Part shown: piece by piece, positions 32,499 through 40,120 of the stretch
Position numbering within the stretch: the first letter of the stretch is position 1
Layout of the letters: the number at the start of each line of letters is the position of its first letter
NCBI GenBank assembly: GCA_047519745.1
Contig: JAPVSJ010000009.1
Coordinates: forward strand, 1 to 64,000
DNA from: VRUE01 sp047519745
Lineage (GTDB): Bacteria; Actinomycetota; Thermoleophilia; Solirubrobacterales; 70-9
Direction of reading: 5' to 3'
Length of the DNA: 64,000 nucleotides
Notes under the pieces: generated by a model
Databases searched by the model: none
Told to the model about the DNA's origin: nothing
What the model saw: the letters and a program-made list of their open reading frames with translations, nothing else
Program-made: the position numbers and the translations under genes

Positions 32499-34826
32499 CT
32501 AGGCGACTTTGAGAACCGGGGTCTCCGCCTCGACCTCGCGAGGCAGGCGGCGCGAGACCACTTTCGTCACGCCGTCGCCGCCCATGGTGACGCCGTAGAG
32601 GACGTCGGCGGCGTCCATCGTCCGTTTCTGGTGGGTGACGATGACGAACTGGGCCCGGTCGGAGAAACGGCGGATCAGCTGCAGGAAGCGGTCGATGTTG
32701 GCGTCGTCGAGGGCGGCCTCGACCTCGTCGAGGATGTAGAAGGGACACGGCCTCGCGAGGAAGACGGCGAAGACGAAGGCGAGCGCGACCAGCGACTTCT
32801 CGCCGCCGGAGAGCAGCGAGAGCTTGCGGGTCGACTTGCCGGCCGGGGTGACCTCGATCTCGACTCCGAGCTCCTCCCGCTCTTCGTCCTCGTGCTCCTC
32901 CTCGCTCTCCTCCTCTGACTCGGCCTCCTCGGCGTCGCGAACCGGGCGCAGGCTGACCCGCCGCAGGCGGCCGCGCCCTCCGGGGAAGAGGTGCTCGACC
33001 ATCTCCTCGAAGTTCTTCGCCGTCGCCTCGAAGGTCTGCTCGAAGGCGCGCTCGATCTCCGCGTCGATCTCGCGGATCAGCGCCTCCAGTTCGCGCATCC
33101 CGCGCTCGGTGTCCTCACGCTGGGTCTGCAGCGACTCGACGTGCTCGCGCGCCTCCTCGTACTCCTGCTCGGCGAGCGGATTGACCGGGCCGATCTGGGC
33201 TCGGCGACGCTCGAGGCGCTGCAGGCGGCGGTCGATGTCGGCCCGCTCCTCGTCGCTGAGGGCCTCCTCTGCGGCCTCGACCTCCTCGCCCAGCCGCTCG
33301 GCGATCGAGGCCATCTCCTTAGCCGCCTCGGCACGGCGGTCGCCGAGGTGGGCCGCCTCGACCTGCGCCTCGGTGAGCGAATCGGAGGCCGCTTTCATCT
33401 CCACCTGCAGCTCGGACTCCTGGCGTGAGCACTCGCGCATCTCCTCGGCGATCGCATCGCCGTCGCCCTCCTCGCCGACGACCTTCGCTTCGATCCGCTC
33501 GACCCGTACACGGATCGCCGCTTCCGCCGCGGCCGCGGCGGCCGCGGCGGCGCGAACGTCGTCGAGCAGCTCCTCGCCGGCCGCGACCCGTTCGCGCAGG
33601 GCCTCACGGTGGCGCTCGCCGAGCAGTCCCTCGGCACGGCGGGCATGCCTGGTTGCGCGCTCCGCCCCCGCCTGGACATCGCCCAGCGCCGACTCCCGCT
33701 CCGACTCGGCGGCCTCGGTCGAGCGCGCCTGCTCCAGGCCGCCGACCGCGGCGGTCAGACCGGCGTCGATCTCGGCCAGCTCCTCCTCGAGCTTGCGGGC
33801 GCGCTCGGCAGGCGCCCCTTCGGCCGAGCCGAGGTCGAGGGTCAGCGGGCCGAACTCCGCCCGCAACCCCTCCAGGGCGCTCGCCAGCTCCTGCTCGCGA
33901 TCGCCGAGCCCGGCGGCGCGCACGGCGACCCGCTGTTGCTCGCCGCGCAACCTGGTCAGCAGTCCCCACGCCTGGGTGCGCTCGCGGTCGCGAGCGGCAA
34001 ACCGCTCCTCGGCCGCCCGTCGCCGTGCGCTCACCTCGGCCAGGCGCTTCTCGACCTCGGCTCGCTTGGCTCGCGCTTTCGCGGCGGCGCGCTCAGCCGC
34101 TTCGGCACGATCCTTGCCGAAGCGCAGTTCCTCGGCGACCAGGCGGCCACGCAGCTCCAGCTCCTCGCGCTCGATCCGGGCGCCGAGCTCGGCCGCCTGG
34201 GCCTGGCGCTTCAGCGGCCGCAACCGCGCCCGCGCCTCGCGCTCCAGGTCCAGGGCGCGGTCGAGGTTGTCGCGCGCGGAGCGCAGCTTCAGCTCGGCGC
34301 GGCGGCGGCGCTTGCGGTGCTTGCCGAGGCCCGCCGCCTCCTCGACCAGCAGCCGTCGCTCGCGCGGTTTGGAGTGGATGATCGACTCGACCCGGCCCTG
34401 GCTTATCACCGAGTGCATCTCGCGGCCGAGGTTGGTGTCGGAGAGAACCTCGACCACGTCGACCAGGCGGCAACGGGCGCCGTTGAGCCGGTAGACGCCG
34501 TCGCCGGAACGGTCGAGCGTGCGCTGGATCGCGATCTCGGACAGTTCGGTCGCCGCCCGCCCTTCGGCGTTGTCGATCACGACCTCGACCTCAGCCGCGC
34601 TGCGCCGGCCCACGCCCTCGCCACCCGCGGAGATCACGTCCTGCATAGAGGCGCCGCGGATCGCCCCTGGGCTCTGCTCGCCGAGCGCCCAGAGCACCGC
34701 GTCGGTGATGTTCGACTTGCCGGAGCCATTCGGTCCGACGATCACGCTCACGCCTGGAGAGAACTCCAGCTTGGTGCGCGCGGGGAACGACTTGAACCCC
34801 TTCATCTCGATCGATCTCAGATACAT
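32499..34826 (-). CDS. smc: Short SMC-family ATPase at the canonical smc locus, no recognisable hinge
   Basis: The N-terminal head (1-~175) has Walker A GPNGSGKSNITDAVLWALG and LGREMHSVISQGRVESII. The C-terminal head (~605-775) has NFEEMVEHLFPGG, the ABC signature LLSGGEKSLVALAF, Walker B FYILDEVEAALDD and VTHQKRTMDAAD. Between them are ~430 residues of heptad-like Glu/Arg/Ala coiled coil including a poly-Ala run near 430. Bacterial SMC is usually ~1150-1200 residues with a ~150-residue globular hinge; none is visible here. The C-head also has an acidic insert (EEAESEEESEEEHEDEE). It is flanked by rnc and ftsY as usual, with both heads in one uninterrupted frame. Confidence 0.88.
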   Translation of the reverse strand: MYLRSIEMKGFKSFPARTKLEFSPGVSVIVGPNGSGKSNITDAVLWALGEQSPGAIRGASMQDVISAGGEGVGRRSAAEVEVVIDNAEGRAATELSEIAIQRTLDRSGDGVYRLNGARCRLVDVVEVLSDTNLGREMHSVISQGRVESIIHSKPRERRLLVEEAAGLGKHRKRRRRAELKLRSARDNLDRALDLEREARARLRPLKRQAQAAELGARIEREELELRGRLVAEELRFGKDRAEAAERAAAKARAKRAEVEKRLAEVSARRRAAEERFAARDRERTQAWGLLTRLRGEQQRVAVRAAGLGDREQELASALEGLRAEFGPLTLDLGSAEGAPAERARKLEEELAEIDAGLTAAVGGLEQARSTEAAESERESALGDVQAGAERATRHARRAEGLLGERHREALRERVAAGEELLDDVRAAAAAAAAAEAAIRVRVERIEAKVVGEEGDGDAIAEEMRECSRQESELQVEMKAASDSLTEAQVEAAHLGDRRAEAAKEMASIAERLGEEVEAAEEALSDEERADIDRRLQRLERRRAQIGPVNPLAEQEYEEAREHVESLQTQREDTERGMRELEALIREIDAEIERAFEQTFEATAKNFEEMVEHLFPGGRGRLRRVSLRPVRDAEEAESEEESEEEHEDEEREELGVEIEVTPAGKSTRKLSLLSGGEKSLVALAFVFAVFLARPCPFYILDEVEAALDDANIDRFLQLIRRFSDRAQFVIVTHQKRTMDAADVLYGVTMGGDGVTKVVSRRLPREVEAETPVLKVA

Positions 34827-34869
34827 CTCTCGTCCTCGGTCCGGAAGGCTCGCGTTTGCATCGGACGCC

Positions 34870-35544
34870 CTATCCCCGAAGGTGCTTCAAAGCCTCTTCG
34901 GCCGCGACCTTCTCGGCCGCCTTCTTGCTTCGCCCGGCGCCGGTCCCGACGCTCTCGCCGTCGACGGTCGCCTCGACTTCGAAGGTCCGCCGGTGCGCGG
35001 GGCCCGATTCGCCGGTCACGGCATAGGTTACGCGTGCCCGCCGCCGCGCAAGCAGCTCCTGCAGCGCCGACTTCGCATCTACCGGAGCTTCGACCGCCTG
35101 TTCGATCTGGGTCTCGAACGCCGCGCCGACGGCGCTGGCGACCCGATCGAAGCCGAAGGCGACGAAGCAGGCGCCGATCAGCGCCTCGGTCACCTCCGGC
35201 AGGGGCCGCGAACCGGCCAGCAGCACCTTCGCCGGGATCGCCTCCTCGACGTCGGGTTCAGCACCTTCGAGCATCGCCGGCACACCCAGCTCACGGCCCA
35301 CCTCGGCGCAGGCGACGCCGCTGACCGTCTGGTTGTGGATCTTGGTCAGCCCGCCGGCGTCCACGTCGGGGAATCGCTCATGGATGCCGGCGGCGACGGC
35401 GAGGGCGAGCACGCTGTCGCCGAGGTAGGCGAGCCGCTCGTATGACCGGGGCGACTCATCGGTCCAAGACGAATGTGTAAGGGCGCAGCGCCGCAGGTCG
35501 TCGGGGAGCTCAGCGACGAGCTCGGCGAGCGCCTCTGCGCTCAC
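34870..35544 (-). CDS. rnc: Ribonuclease III (altered catalytic motif)
   Basis: A 224-residue RNase III: catalytic domain (~1-150) and C-terminal dsRNA-binding domain (DAKSALQELLARRRARVTY...SKKAAEKVAAEEALKHL). The signature normally reading ERLEFLGDAVL is ERLAYLGDSVLALAV, so the Glu equivalent to E40 of the Aquifex enzyme is Ala, while the following Asp is kept. The second motif is PEVTEALIGA, with Glu where D107 is expected. The LAYLGD form resembles Mini-RNase III. GTG at 35544 overlaps the acpP stop (GTGA). Confidence 0.9.
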   Translation of the reverse strand: MSAEALAELVAELPDDLRRCALTHSSWTDESPRSYERLAYLGDSVLALAVAAGIHERFPDVDAGGLTKIHNQTVSGVACAEVGRELGVPAMLEGAEPDVEEAIPAKVLLAGSRPLPEVTEALIGACFVAFGFDRVASAVGAAFETQIEQAVEAPVDAKSALQELLARRRARVTYAVTGESGPAHRRTFEVEATVDGESVGTGAGRSKKAAEKVAAEEALKHLRG

Positions 35545-35786
35545 GCCGGAGCGTGCTCCACGACGAAGGAGACGGCGTCCCCGACGGTCTCGATCCGCGC
35601 CGCCTGCTCCTCGGAGACGGAGATCCCGTAGCGGTCCTCCAGCTCCATCACCAGCTCGTAGAGATCGAGCGAGTCGGCGTCGAGGTCCTGCTTGAAGCGC
35701 GTTTCCTCGGCGATCTTCGCCGGATCGACCTCAAGCTCCTCGGCGAGGTGGTCGCGCACCAGATTGAAAACCTCATCCCGTTGCAT
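35541..35786 (-). CDS. acpP: Acyl carrier protein
   Basis: An 81-residue acidic ACP with the phosphopantetheine site DLDADSLDLYELVMELED (Ser of DSL). Helix I is DEVFNLVRDHLAEELEVD and helix III is AARIETVGDAVSFV. It carries acyl chains for fatty-acid synthesis. It is located between plsX and rnc, a common bacterial arrangement, with its stop overlapping the rnc start by 4 nt. Confidence 0.95.
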   Translation of the reverse strand: MQRDEVFNLVRDHLAEELEVDPAKIAEETRFKQDLDADSLDLYELVMELEDRYGISVSEEQAARIETVGDAVSFVVEHAPA

Positions 35787-35798
35787 CCGAGGTTCCTA

Positions 35799-36821
35799 TC
35801 ACGCGCCCGCGTCAGCCGCGAGAGCCCCCCGGCCGGCGCCACCCCGCTCGAGCAGCGCCGCGGTGCGATCGACCGCGCCCACGTCGACGCAACGTGCCGC
35901 CAGGCGCACGGCGTTGGCGATCCCCTCGGCGCCGGCGCTGCCGTGTCCGACCACGGCGATGCCGCGCAGGCCGAGCAGGATCGCGCCGCCGGTCGTGTCG
36001 GGGTGCAGCTCGCGGCGCAGGCCACCCAGCGCGGGCCGCATCAGCAACCCGCCAAGAGCGGCAAGCGGGCTTGAGCGCGCCGCATCGCGAATCGCGGCGG
36101 TCACGGTCTTGGCCGTCCCCTCCATCAGCTTCAGCGAGACGTTGCCGGTGAAGCCGTCGGTGACGACGACGTCGGCCTTGCCCCCGGGCAGATCGCCCCC
36201 CTCGACATTGCCGGCGAACTCGATGCCAGGCGCGTCGGAGAGCAGCGAGTGCGCGGCGACCACCTCCTCCTTCCCCTTGCCGCTCTCCTCGCCGACGGAC
36301 AGCAGACCGACGCGGGGTCTCGCGACGCCAAGCACCGCCTCGCTGAAGGCGGCGCCGAGGAAGGCGAACTGGACCAGGTGCTGGGCGCGAACCTCGACGT
36401 TGGCGCCGACGTCGAGGAAGAGCACCGGCTTGCCCGGTACCGGCAGCCGCACAGCCAGCGCCGGTCGCTGCACGCCGCGCAGGCGGCGCAGGCCGAAGGT
36501 CGCCGCCGCCATCGCCGCCCCGGTCGAGCCGTGGCTGACCATCGCGTCCGCCTTGCCCTCGGCGACGTCGCGCGCCGCACGCACGACCGAGGCCTCCTTC
36601 TTCGCCCGGACCGCGGGGACCGGGTCCTCCTCGTTGCCGATCCACTCAGTGACCGGGATGACCTCGATCCCATCCACGCCGTCAAGCCCGAGCTCGTCCG
36701 GCGGACCGAAGACCCTGATCCGGATCCCGTCAGCGGCGGCCATCCTGGTGCCCTCGGCCAGCACCTCGAAGCCCTGCTCGGCGCCGAAGCCATCGAGGGC
36801 GACGGTCGCGCCGTCGGCCAT
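35799..36821 (-). CDS. plsX: Phosphate acyltransferase PlsX
   Basis: A 340-residue PlsX that converts acyl-ACP to acyl-phosphate for phospholipid synthesis. Recognisable segments are MVSHGSTGAAMAAATFGLRR, LFLDVGANVEVRAQHLVQFA, RPRVGLLSVGEESGKGKE, VVVTDGFTGNVSLKLMEG and IAVVGHGSAGAEGIANAVRL. Length is standard. It starts 4 bp after the rpmF stop and is followed by acpP. Confidence 0.95.
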   Translation of the reverse strand: MADGATVALDGFGAEQGFEVLAEGTRMAAADGIRIRVFGPPDELGLDGVDGIEVIPVTEWIGNEEDPVPAVRAKKEASVVRAARDVAEGKADAMVSHGSTGAAMAAATFGLRRLRGVQRPALAVRLPVPGKPVLFLDVGANVEVRAQHLVQFAFLGAAFSEAVLGVARPRVGLLSVGEESGKGKEEVVAAHSLLSDAPGIEFAGNVEGGDLPGGKADVVVTDGFTGNVSLKLMEGTAKTVTAAIRDAARSSPLAALGGLLMRPALGGLRRELHPDTTGGAILLGLRGIAVVGHGSAGAEGIANAVRLAARCVDVGAVDRTAALLERGGAGRGALAADAGA

Positions 36822-36824
36822 CGC

Positions 36825-37037
36825 CTACTCGGTGTCGGGCGTGGGCGCGGTCGGGTCGACGATCGAGTGCTCGATCACCTCACGACCCTTGTAGGTGCCG
36901 CAGGTAGGACAAACTCGATGCGGCAGCCGCGGGCTGTGGCAGCGCGGGCAGTTGTTGAGCCGCGCCTTGCCGGCCTTGTGATTGGCGCGCCGCTTGTCGC
37001 GACGAGTGCGCGAAGTTCTCTTCTTCGGGACTGCCAT
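36825..37037 (-). CDS. rpmF: 50S ribosomal protein L32
   Basis: A 70-residue L32 with MAVPKKRTSRTRRDKRRANH and the zinc-binding pairs NNCPRCHSPRLPHRVCPTCG, the four-cysteine (zinc) form. It is followed by a short acidic tail (DPTAPTPDTE). ATG at 37037 is the standard start. It is between DUF177 upstream and plsX downstream as usual, but a 125-bp palindromic element separates it from DUF177. Confidence 0.95.
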   Translation of the reverse strand: MAVPKKRTSRTRRDKRRANHKAGKARLNNCPRCHSPRLPHRVCPTCGTYKGREVIEHSIVDPTAPTPDTE

Positions 37038-37056
37038 GAGCGGGGCATGGTAGCGG

Positions 37057-37181
37057 GCGAGGGACGGGGTGTCCCTCCCGGTTGCTGGGTTTTTCGCCAG
37101 AAGCGCCGCAAGGCTGTCCGCGAACGCCAGTGAGACGAAAAACAGGACGCCGCTGCCCGGGAGGGACACCCCGTCCCTCGC
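37057..37181. repeat. Palindromic element A (~125 bp), intergenic rpmF/DUF177
   Basis: Perfect 25-bp arms at 37057-37081 and 37157-37181 (containing GGGGTGTCCC/GGGACACCCC) enclose the shared core. The inner boundaries read GCTGGGTTTTTCGCC on the left and ACGAAAAACAGGACGCCGC on the right. It lies between the rpmF start and the DUF177 stop, both minus strand, and leaves ~19 bp for the rpmF ribosome binding site. Same orientation as element C. Confidence 0.85.
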
Positions 37182-37197
37182 ACACCGGCGCTTCAGG

Positions 37198-37722
37198 TCA
37201 ATCCAGCTTCAGCTCCCTGAGCTTGCTCCATCTCGGATCGCCGCCTTCGTCGTGCTTGTGGTCCTCGGGGTCGGCGTCGTTGAGGGACTCGCCGCAGGTT
37301 GGGCAGAGGCCGGCGCAGTCGGGGCGGCAGAGGATGCGGGCCGGCAGTGCCAGCACCGCCGCGTCGTGGGCCCAGCGGCCCAGGTCGAGCTGGTCGTCGA
37401 CGACATAGGGGCTGCGCAGCTCCTCGTCGTCGGTGTCGGATTGGTCGACCTCGCGAGCGTCGACCTCGGTCTCCACCGCCGCGTCTGCGAGGCAGCGCAT
37501 GCACGGTCCCTCGATGCGCACCGGGAAGCGCAGCCTGAAGGCATAGCCGTTGCTCGGTCGCGAGACGTCGATTCTCGTCTTCAGCTCGCCGCCCCGTGGA
37601 ACATAGGTCTGGCCGCCCAGCTCGAGCGGATCGAGGTGGACCGGGAGGTCCAGGCGGGCGCCCTCCCCGTGGCCGAGAGACAGCCGTGCGAGGTCGATGA
37701 TCGTGGTTGGCGTCTTTGCCAT
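37198..37722 (-). CDS. DUF177 (YceD) family protein
   Basis: A 174-residue YceD/DUF177 protein with the conserved FPVRIEGPCMRCLADAAVET core and the C-terminal cysteine cluster CRPDCAGLCPTCGESLND preceding DPEDHKHDEGGDPRW. It nearly always precedes rpmF, as here. Function is not settled; links to 23S rRNA accumulation have been proposed for plant and bacterial members. ATG at 37722 is chosen from the family N-terminus (MAKTPTTIIDLARLSLG). Confidence 0.9.
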   Translation of the reverse strand: MAKTPTTIIDLARLSLGHGEGARLDLPVHLDPLELGGQTYVPRGGELKTRIDVSRPSNGYAFRLRFPVRIEGPCMRCLADAAVETEVDAREVDQSDTDDEELRSPYVVDDQLDLGRWAHDAAVLALPARILCRPDCAGLCPTCGESLNDADPEDHKHDEGGDPRWSKLRELKLD

Positions 37723-37776
37723 TGCGAGCTCCTCCGCCCTGCCGCTTACGATGGACCCTCTCGACGAGATTACGAA

Positions 37777-38271
37777 ATGGGTCAATTCGACTGGACACCC
37801 GACGAGTATCTGGAGCGCATCCGCGCCAGGATCCCGCGCTACGACGACCTGCAGGAGCAGGCGATCGCAGCGATCCCCTTCCCGCCCGAGCGGGTCCTGG
37901 AGCTGGGAATGGGGACCGGCGAGACGACCCGGCGCCTGATCGAGGCCTACCCCGACAGCTGGGTGGTCGGCCTCGATGCCAGCCCCGACATGGTCTTCCG
38001 CGCCCGCCAGAGCTACGACGACGTGCAGCTCGCCCGCATGGAGGACCCGCTCCCGGACGGCCCCTGGGACCTGGTCATCTCGGTCCTCTCGGTCAACGAT
38101 CTGACCAACGAGCAAAAGAAAGCTCTATGCCGCCGGGTGCGAGAGCAATCCCGCTCCCTGGTGATCGGCGACGTCTTCGATGGCGATCAGCTCGAGGATC
38201 TCGTCGAGTGGTCCGGAGGCGAAGTCGCTTGGCAAGCCGACAACCTGGCCGTGATCAAAGCCACCTACTGA
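37777..38271 (+). CDS. Class I SAM-dependent methyltransferase (small)
   Basis: A 164-residue protein with a SAM-binding Rossmann domain: motif I VLELGMGTGETTRRLIEAYP, motif II VVGLDASPDMVFRAR, then DDVQLARMEDPLPDGPWDLV. It lacks a substrate-recognition C-terminal domain, and its length is about two thirds of a typical small methyltransferase. The ATG at 37777 is divergent from DUF177. The substrate is unknown. It is the only plus-strand gene within the long minus-strand housekeeping block. Confidence 0.8.
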   Translation: MGQFDWTPDEYLERIRARIPRYDDLQEQAIAAIPFPPERVLELGMGTGETTRRLIEAYPDSWVVGLDASPDMVFRARQSYDDVQLARMEDPLPDGPWDLVISVLSVNDLTNEQKKALCRRVREQSRSLVIGDVFDGDQLEDLVEWSGGEVAWQADNLAVIKATY

Positions 38272-38287
38272 CGGAGCGCAGGCTAGC

Positions 38288-38398
38288 GGGTCAGAGGGTC
38301 GGGAGCCCCCGGCCGGAACTTGTGAGCCCGGAGAGGTCGGCACCCTGGGCAAAGGACCGTCGGCGGGTTCCGGCCGGGGGCTCCCGACCCTCTGACCC
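38288..38398. repeat. Large palindrome E (32-bp perfect arms) between convergent genes
   Basis: Arms at 38288-38319 and 38367-38398 are perfectly complementary over 32 bp (outer end GGGTCAGAGGGTCGGGAG), with a 47-nt centre. The element nearly fills the 142-bp gap between the methyltransferase stop (38271) and the SepIVA-like stop (38414). It could terminate transcription from both sides. Perfect 32-bp arms are longer than a terminator needs, suggesting a repeated or mobile palindromic element of a different family from A-D. Confidence 0.8.
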
Positions 38399-38413
38399 AA
38401 ACAGCACGCGCGA

Positions 38414-38896
38414 CTAAGCCTGCTCGTCCAGCTCGGCGACCGGCTGCTCTTCGTCGCGGCCGGCGAGCCGGTCGCGGCCGCGCTGCACGGCCGCGAGGAA
38501 CTTCTGAAGGTTGACCTCGAGCGTGTTGAGGATCTCGTCGGCGTAGTCCTCTGCGCCGAGCCGGATCTCACGCTCTCTCGTGCGGGCGTCCTCGACGATC
38601 TCATCAGCGGCCCGCTCGGCCTGCTTGGTGACCTCCTCGTCGGAGATCAAGCGAGCCTGCTGCTCGCGCGCCTCGCGCACGATCCGCTCCGCCTCGCGTT
38701 TGGCCTCGGCAAGCATCTCCTGGCGCTCCTTGACGATCCAGCGCGCCTGCTTGATCTCCTCGGGAATCGTCGCGCGCATCTGGTCGAGGAGGTCGTAGAT
38801 CTCCTCGCGGTCCACGCGAACCTGATCCGTGAGCGGCACGGGTCGGGCGTTGTGGACGACATCGTCCAGCTTGTCTATGAGAACGAGAACGTCCAT
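38414..38896 (-). CDS. SepIVA/DivIVA-like coiled-coil protein
   Basis: A 160-residue protein. A short N-terminal lipid/DivIVA-like segment (LVLIDKLDDVVHNARPVPLT) and DREEIYDLLDQMRATIPEEI are followed by continuous coiled coil (ERQEMLAEAKREAERIVREA). The C-terminus ends in VNLQKFLAAVQRGRDRL. Mycobacterial SepIVA, a septation factor, has the same beginning and the same neighbourhood (DUF177, rpmF, rnc), though it is longer. A role at the septum or pole is inferred from that synteny. Confidence 0.75.
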   Translation of the reverse strand: MDVLVLIDKLDDVVHNARPVPLTDQVRVDREEIYDLLDQMRATIPEEIKQARWIVKERQEMLAEAKREAERIVREAREQQARLISDEEVTKQAERAADEIVEDARTREREIRLGAEDYADEILNTLEVNLQKFLAAVQRGRDRLAGRDEEQPVAELDEQA

Positions 38897-39001
38897 CAGC
38901 AGTGCGTAAGCCTACGTGTAAGAGCCACTTTCGGTGAAGAAGCCGTGATTTCCTCGACTTTTTGCAAACTCTCGCCCACGTGGGCAACCGTCGGCAAAAG
39001 C

Positions 39002-39502
39002 CTACCTCTCGCCCAGGCGGCCCGCCATCGCGGCCGCCACCGGTGCCGGAACGAGGTCGGAGACGTCGCCGCCGAAGGTCGCCATTTCCTTCACCCCGGT
39101 CGAGGACAGGAAGCTGTACTGGGGCGAGGCGATCATGTAGATGCTCTCGATCCCCGGGTCGAGCTTGCGGTTGAGCTGCGCCATCTCGAACTCGTACTCG
39201 AAGTCGGAGATCGCGCGCAATCCCTTGACGATCGCCCGCGCCCCCGATTCGCGCGCGAACTCGACCAGCAGGTTGGAGAAGATCTGCACCTCGACGTTGG
39301 CGAGGCCGGCGGTCGCCTCTTCGATCAGGGCCTGGCGCTCCTCGGCGGTGAAGAGCGTCTTGTCCTTGCGCATCGGGTTGTTGACGACGCCGACGACGAC
39401 CCGCTCGAACACCTCGGAGCTGCGCGTGATGATGTCGATGTGCCCGTTGGTGACCGGGTCATAGCTGCCCGGGCAGACCACGGTGCCGTCGCGCTCCGCC
39501 AT
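39002..39502 (-). CDS. coaD: Phosphopantetheine adenylyltransferase
   Basis: A 166-residue nucleotidyltransferase catalysing the fourth CoA step (4'-phosphopantetheine to dephospho-CoA). It has VCPGSYDPVTNGHIDIITRS, RAIVKGLRAISDFEYEFEMA and the late motif FLSSTGVKEMATFGGDV. The ATG shares one base with the rsmD stop (TGATG), the usual rsmD-coaD pair. Length is standard. Confidence 0.96.
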   Translation of the reverse strand: MAERDGTVVCPGSYDPVTNGHIDIITRSSEVFERVVVGVVNNPMRKDKTLFTAEERQALIEEATAGLANVEVQIFSNLLVEFARESGARAIVKGLRAISDFEYEFEMAQLNRKLDPGIESIYMIASPQYSFLSSTGVKEMATFGGDVSDLVPAPVAAAMAGRLGER

Positions 39503-40113
39503 CAGCTCGGCTTCCCGTAGAAGGAGACGTCGGTGGCGCCGTAGCGACGCTGGCGCAGCGCCTCGAGCGAGTCGAGCCGCAGCGGGCGCCGTGCGCCACT
39601 CTCGACGACAGCCCGTCCGTCGTCGGCGAGCAGCCGCGGAAGATGTGTATTCAGTTCCTGCCCCACGCGATCGGCGAGTTTATAGGGGGCGTCGACGAAG
39701 ACGAGGTCGAATCGCCTTTCCGACTCAACAGCGGGGGACGACCCCTCCCCCGGGTCGCCTTCGCGGGAGTTCCCGGGGGAGGGGTCGTCCCCCGCTGTCG
39801 CGGACTGGCTCTCGAGCCAGCGGAGGACATCGGACCGAACCAGCTCGACCCGGTCGCCCAGTCCCAGCCGCTCGACGTTGCCCAGCGCCGGCCGCGTGTC
39901 GCGATCGACGAGGACGGCCGCGGCCGCGCCGCGCGAGAGCGCCTCGATCGCGAGGGCGCCGGTACCGCAGTAGAGGTCGAGCACGCGGGCGCCGGTGACG
40001 TCGCCGAGGGCGGAGAAGACCGCCTCGCGGACGCGGTCCGACGTCGGTCGCACCTTCCAGCCGCGCGGCGCGACCAGGCGCTGCCCCTTCAGCTCTCCGG
40101 CGATGACCCTCAT
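39502..40113 (-). CDS. rsmD: 16S rRNA (guanine(966)-N2)-methyltransferase, carrying a palindrome-encoded insert
   Basis: A 203-residue RsmD methylating G966 of 16S rRNA. The N-terminus MRVIAGELKGQRLVAPRGWK, motif I RVLDLYCGTGALAIEALSRG and motif IV FDLVFVDAPYKLAD (DAPY for the usual DPPY) are visible. Between RWLESQ and RRFDLVF is an extra low-complexity stretch of ~26 residues (TAGDDPSPGNSREGDPGEGS...), encoded exactly by the palindrome at 39728-39798 and absent from typical RsmD of ~180-190 residues. The frame is intact. It overlaps coaD by 1 nt. Confidence 0.93.
   Translation of the reverse strand: MRVIAGELKGQRLVAPRGWKVRPTSDRVREAVFSALGDVTGARVLDLYCGTGALAIEALSRGAAAAVLVDRDTRPALGNVERLGLGDRVELVRSDVLRWLESQSATAGDDPSPGNSREGDPGEGSSPAVESERRFDLVFVDAPYKLADRVGQELNTHLPRLLADDGRAVVESGARRPLRLDSLEALRQRRYGATDVSFYGKPS
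39728..39798. repeat. Palindrome F (27-bp perfect arms) inside rsmD
   Basis: Arms at 39728-39754 and 39772-39798 are perfectly complementary over 27 bp (core GGGGGACGACCCCTCCCC), with a 17-nt centre. The element is read through in frame in rsmD just before catalytic motif IV. It has no GTTTTTCGC core, so it belongs to another family than A-D. Confidence 0.85.
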
Positions 40114-40120
40114 GCCGACA

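Noticed and set aside
32824..34494. A 556-residue Ser/Arg-rich plus-strand frame opposite smc
   Set aside because: It is the antisense of a Glu/Ala/Arg coiled coil, which automatically gives Ser/Arg-rich translations.
32499..34826. smc being split by a frameshift or internal stop
   Set aside because: Both head halves lie in one continuous frame with coiled-coil composition throughout. No hinge-like sequence is visible in the other frames.
38974..38985. GCCCACGTGGGC perfect palindrome upstream of the SepIVA-like gene
   Set aside because: A 12-bp GC palindrome of this kind is expected by chance in such GC-rich DNA, and nothing else supports an operator.
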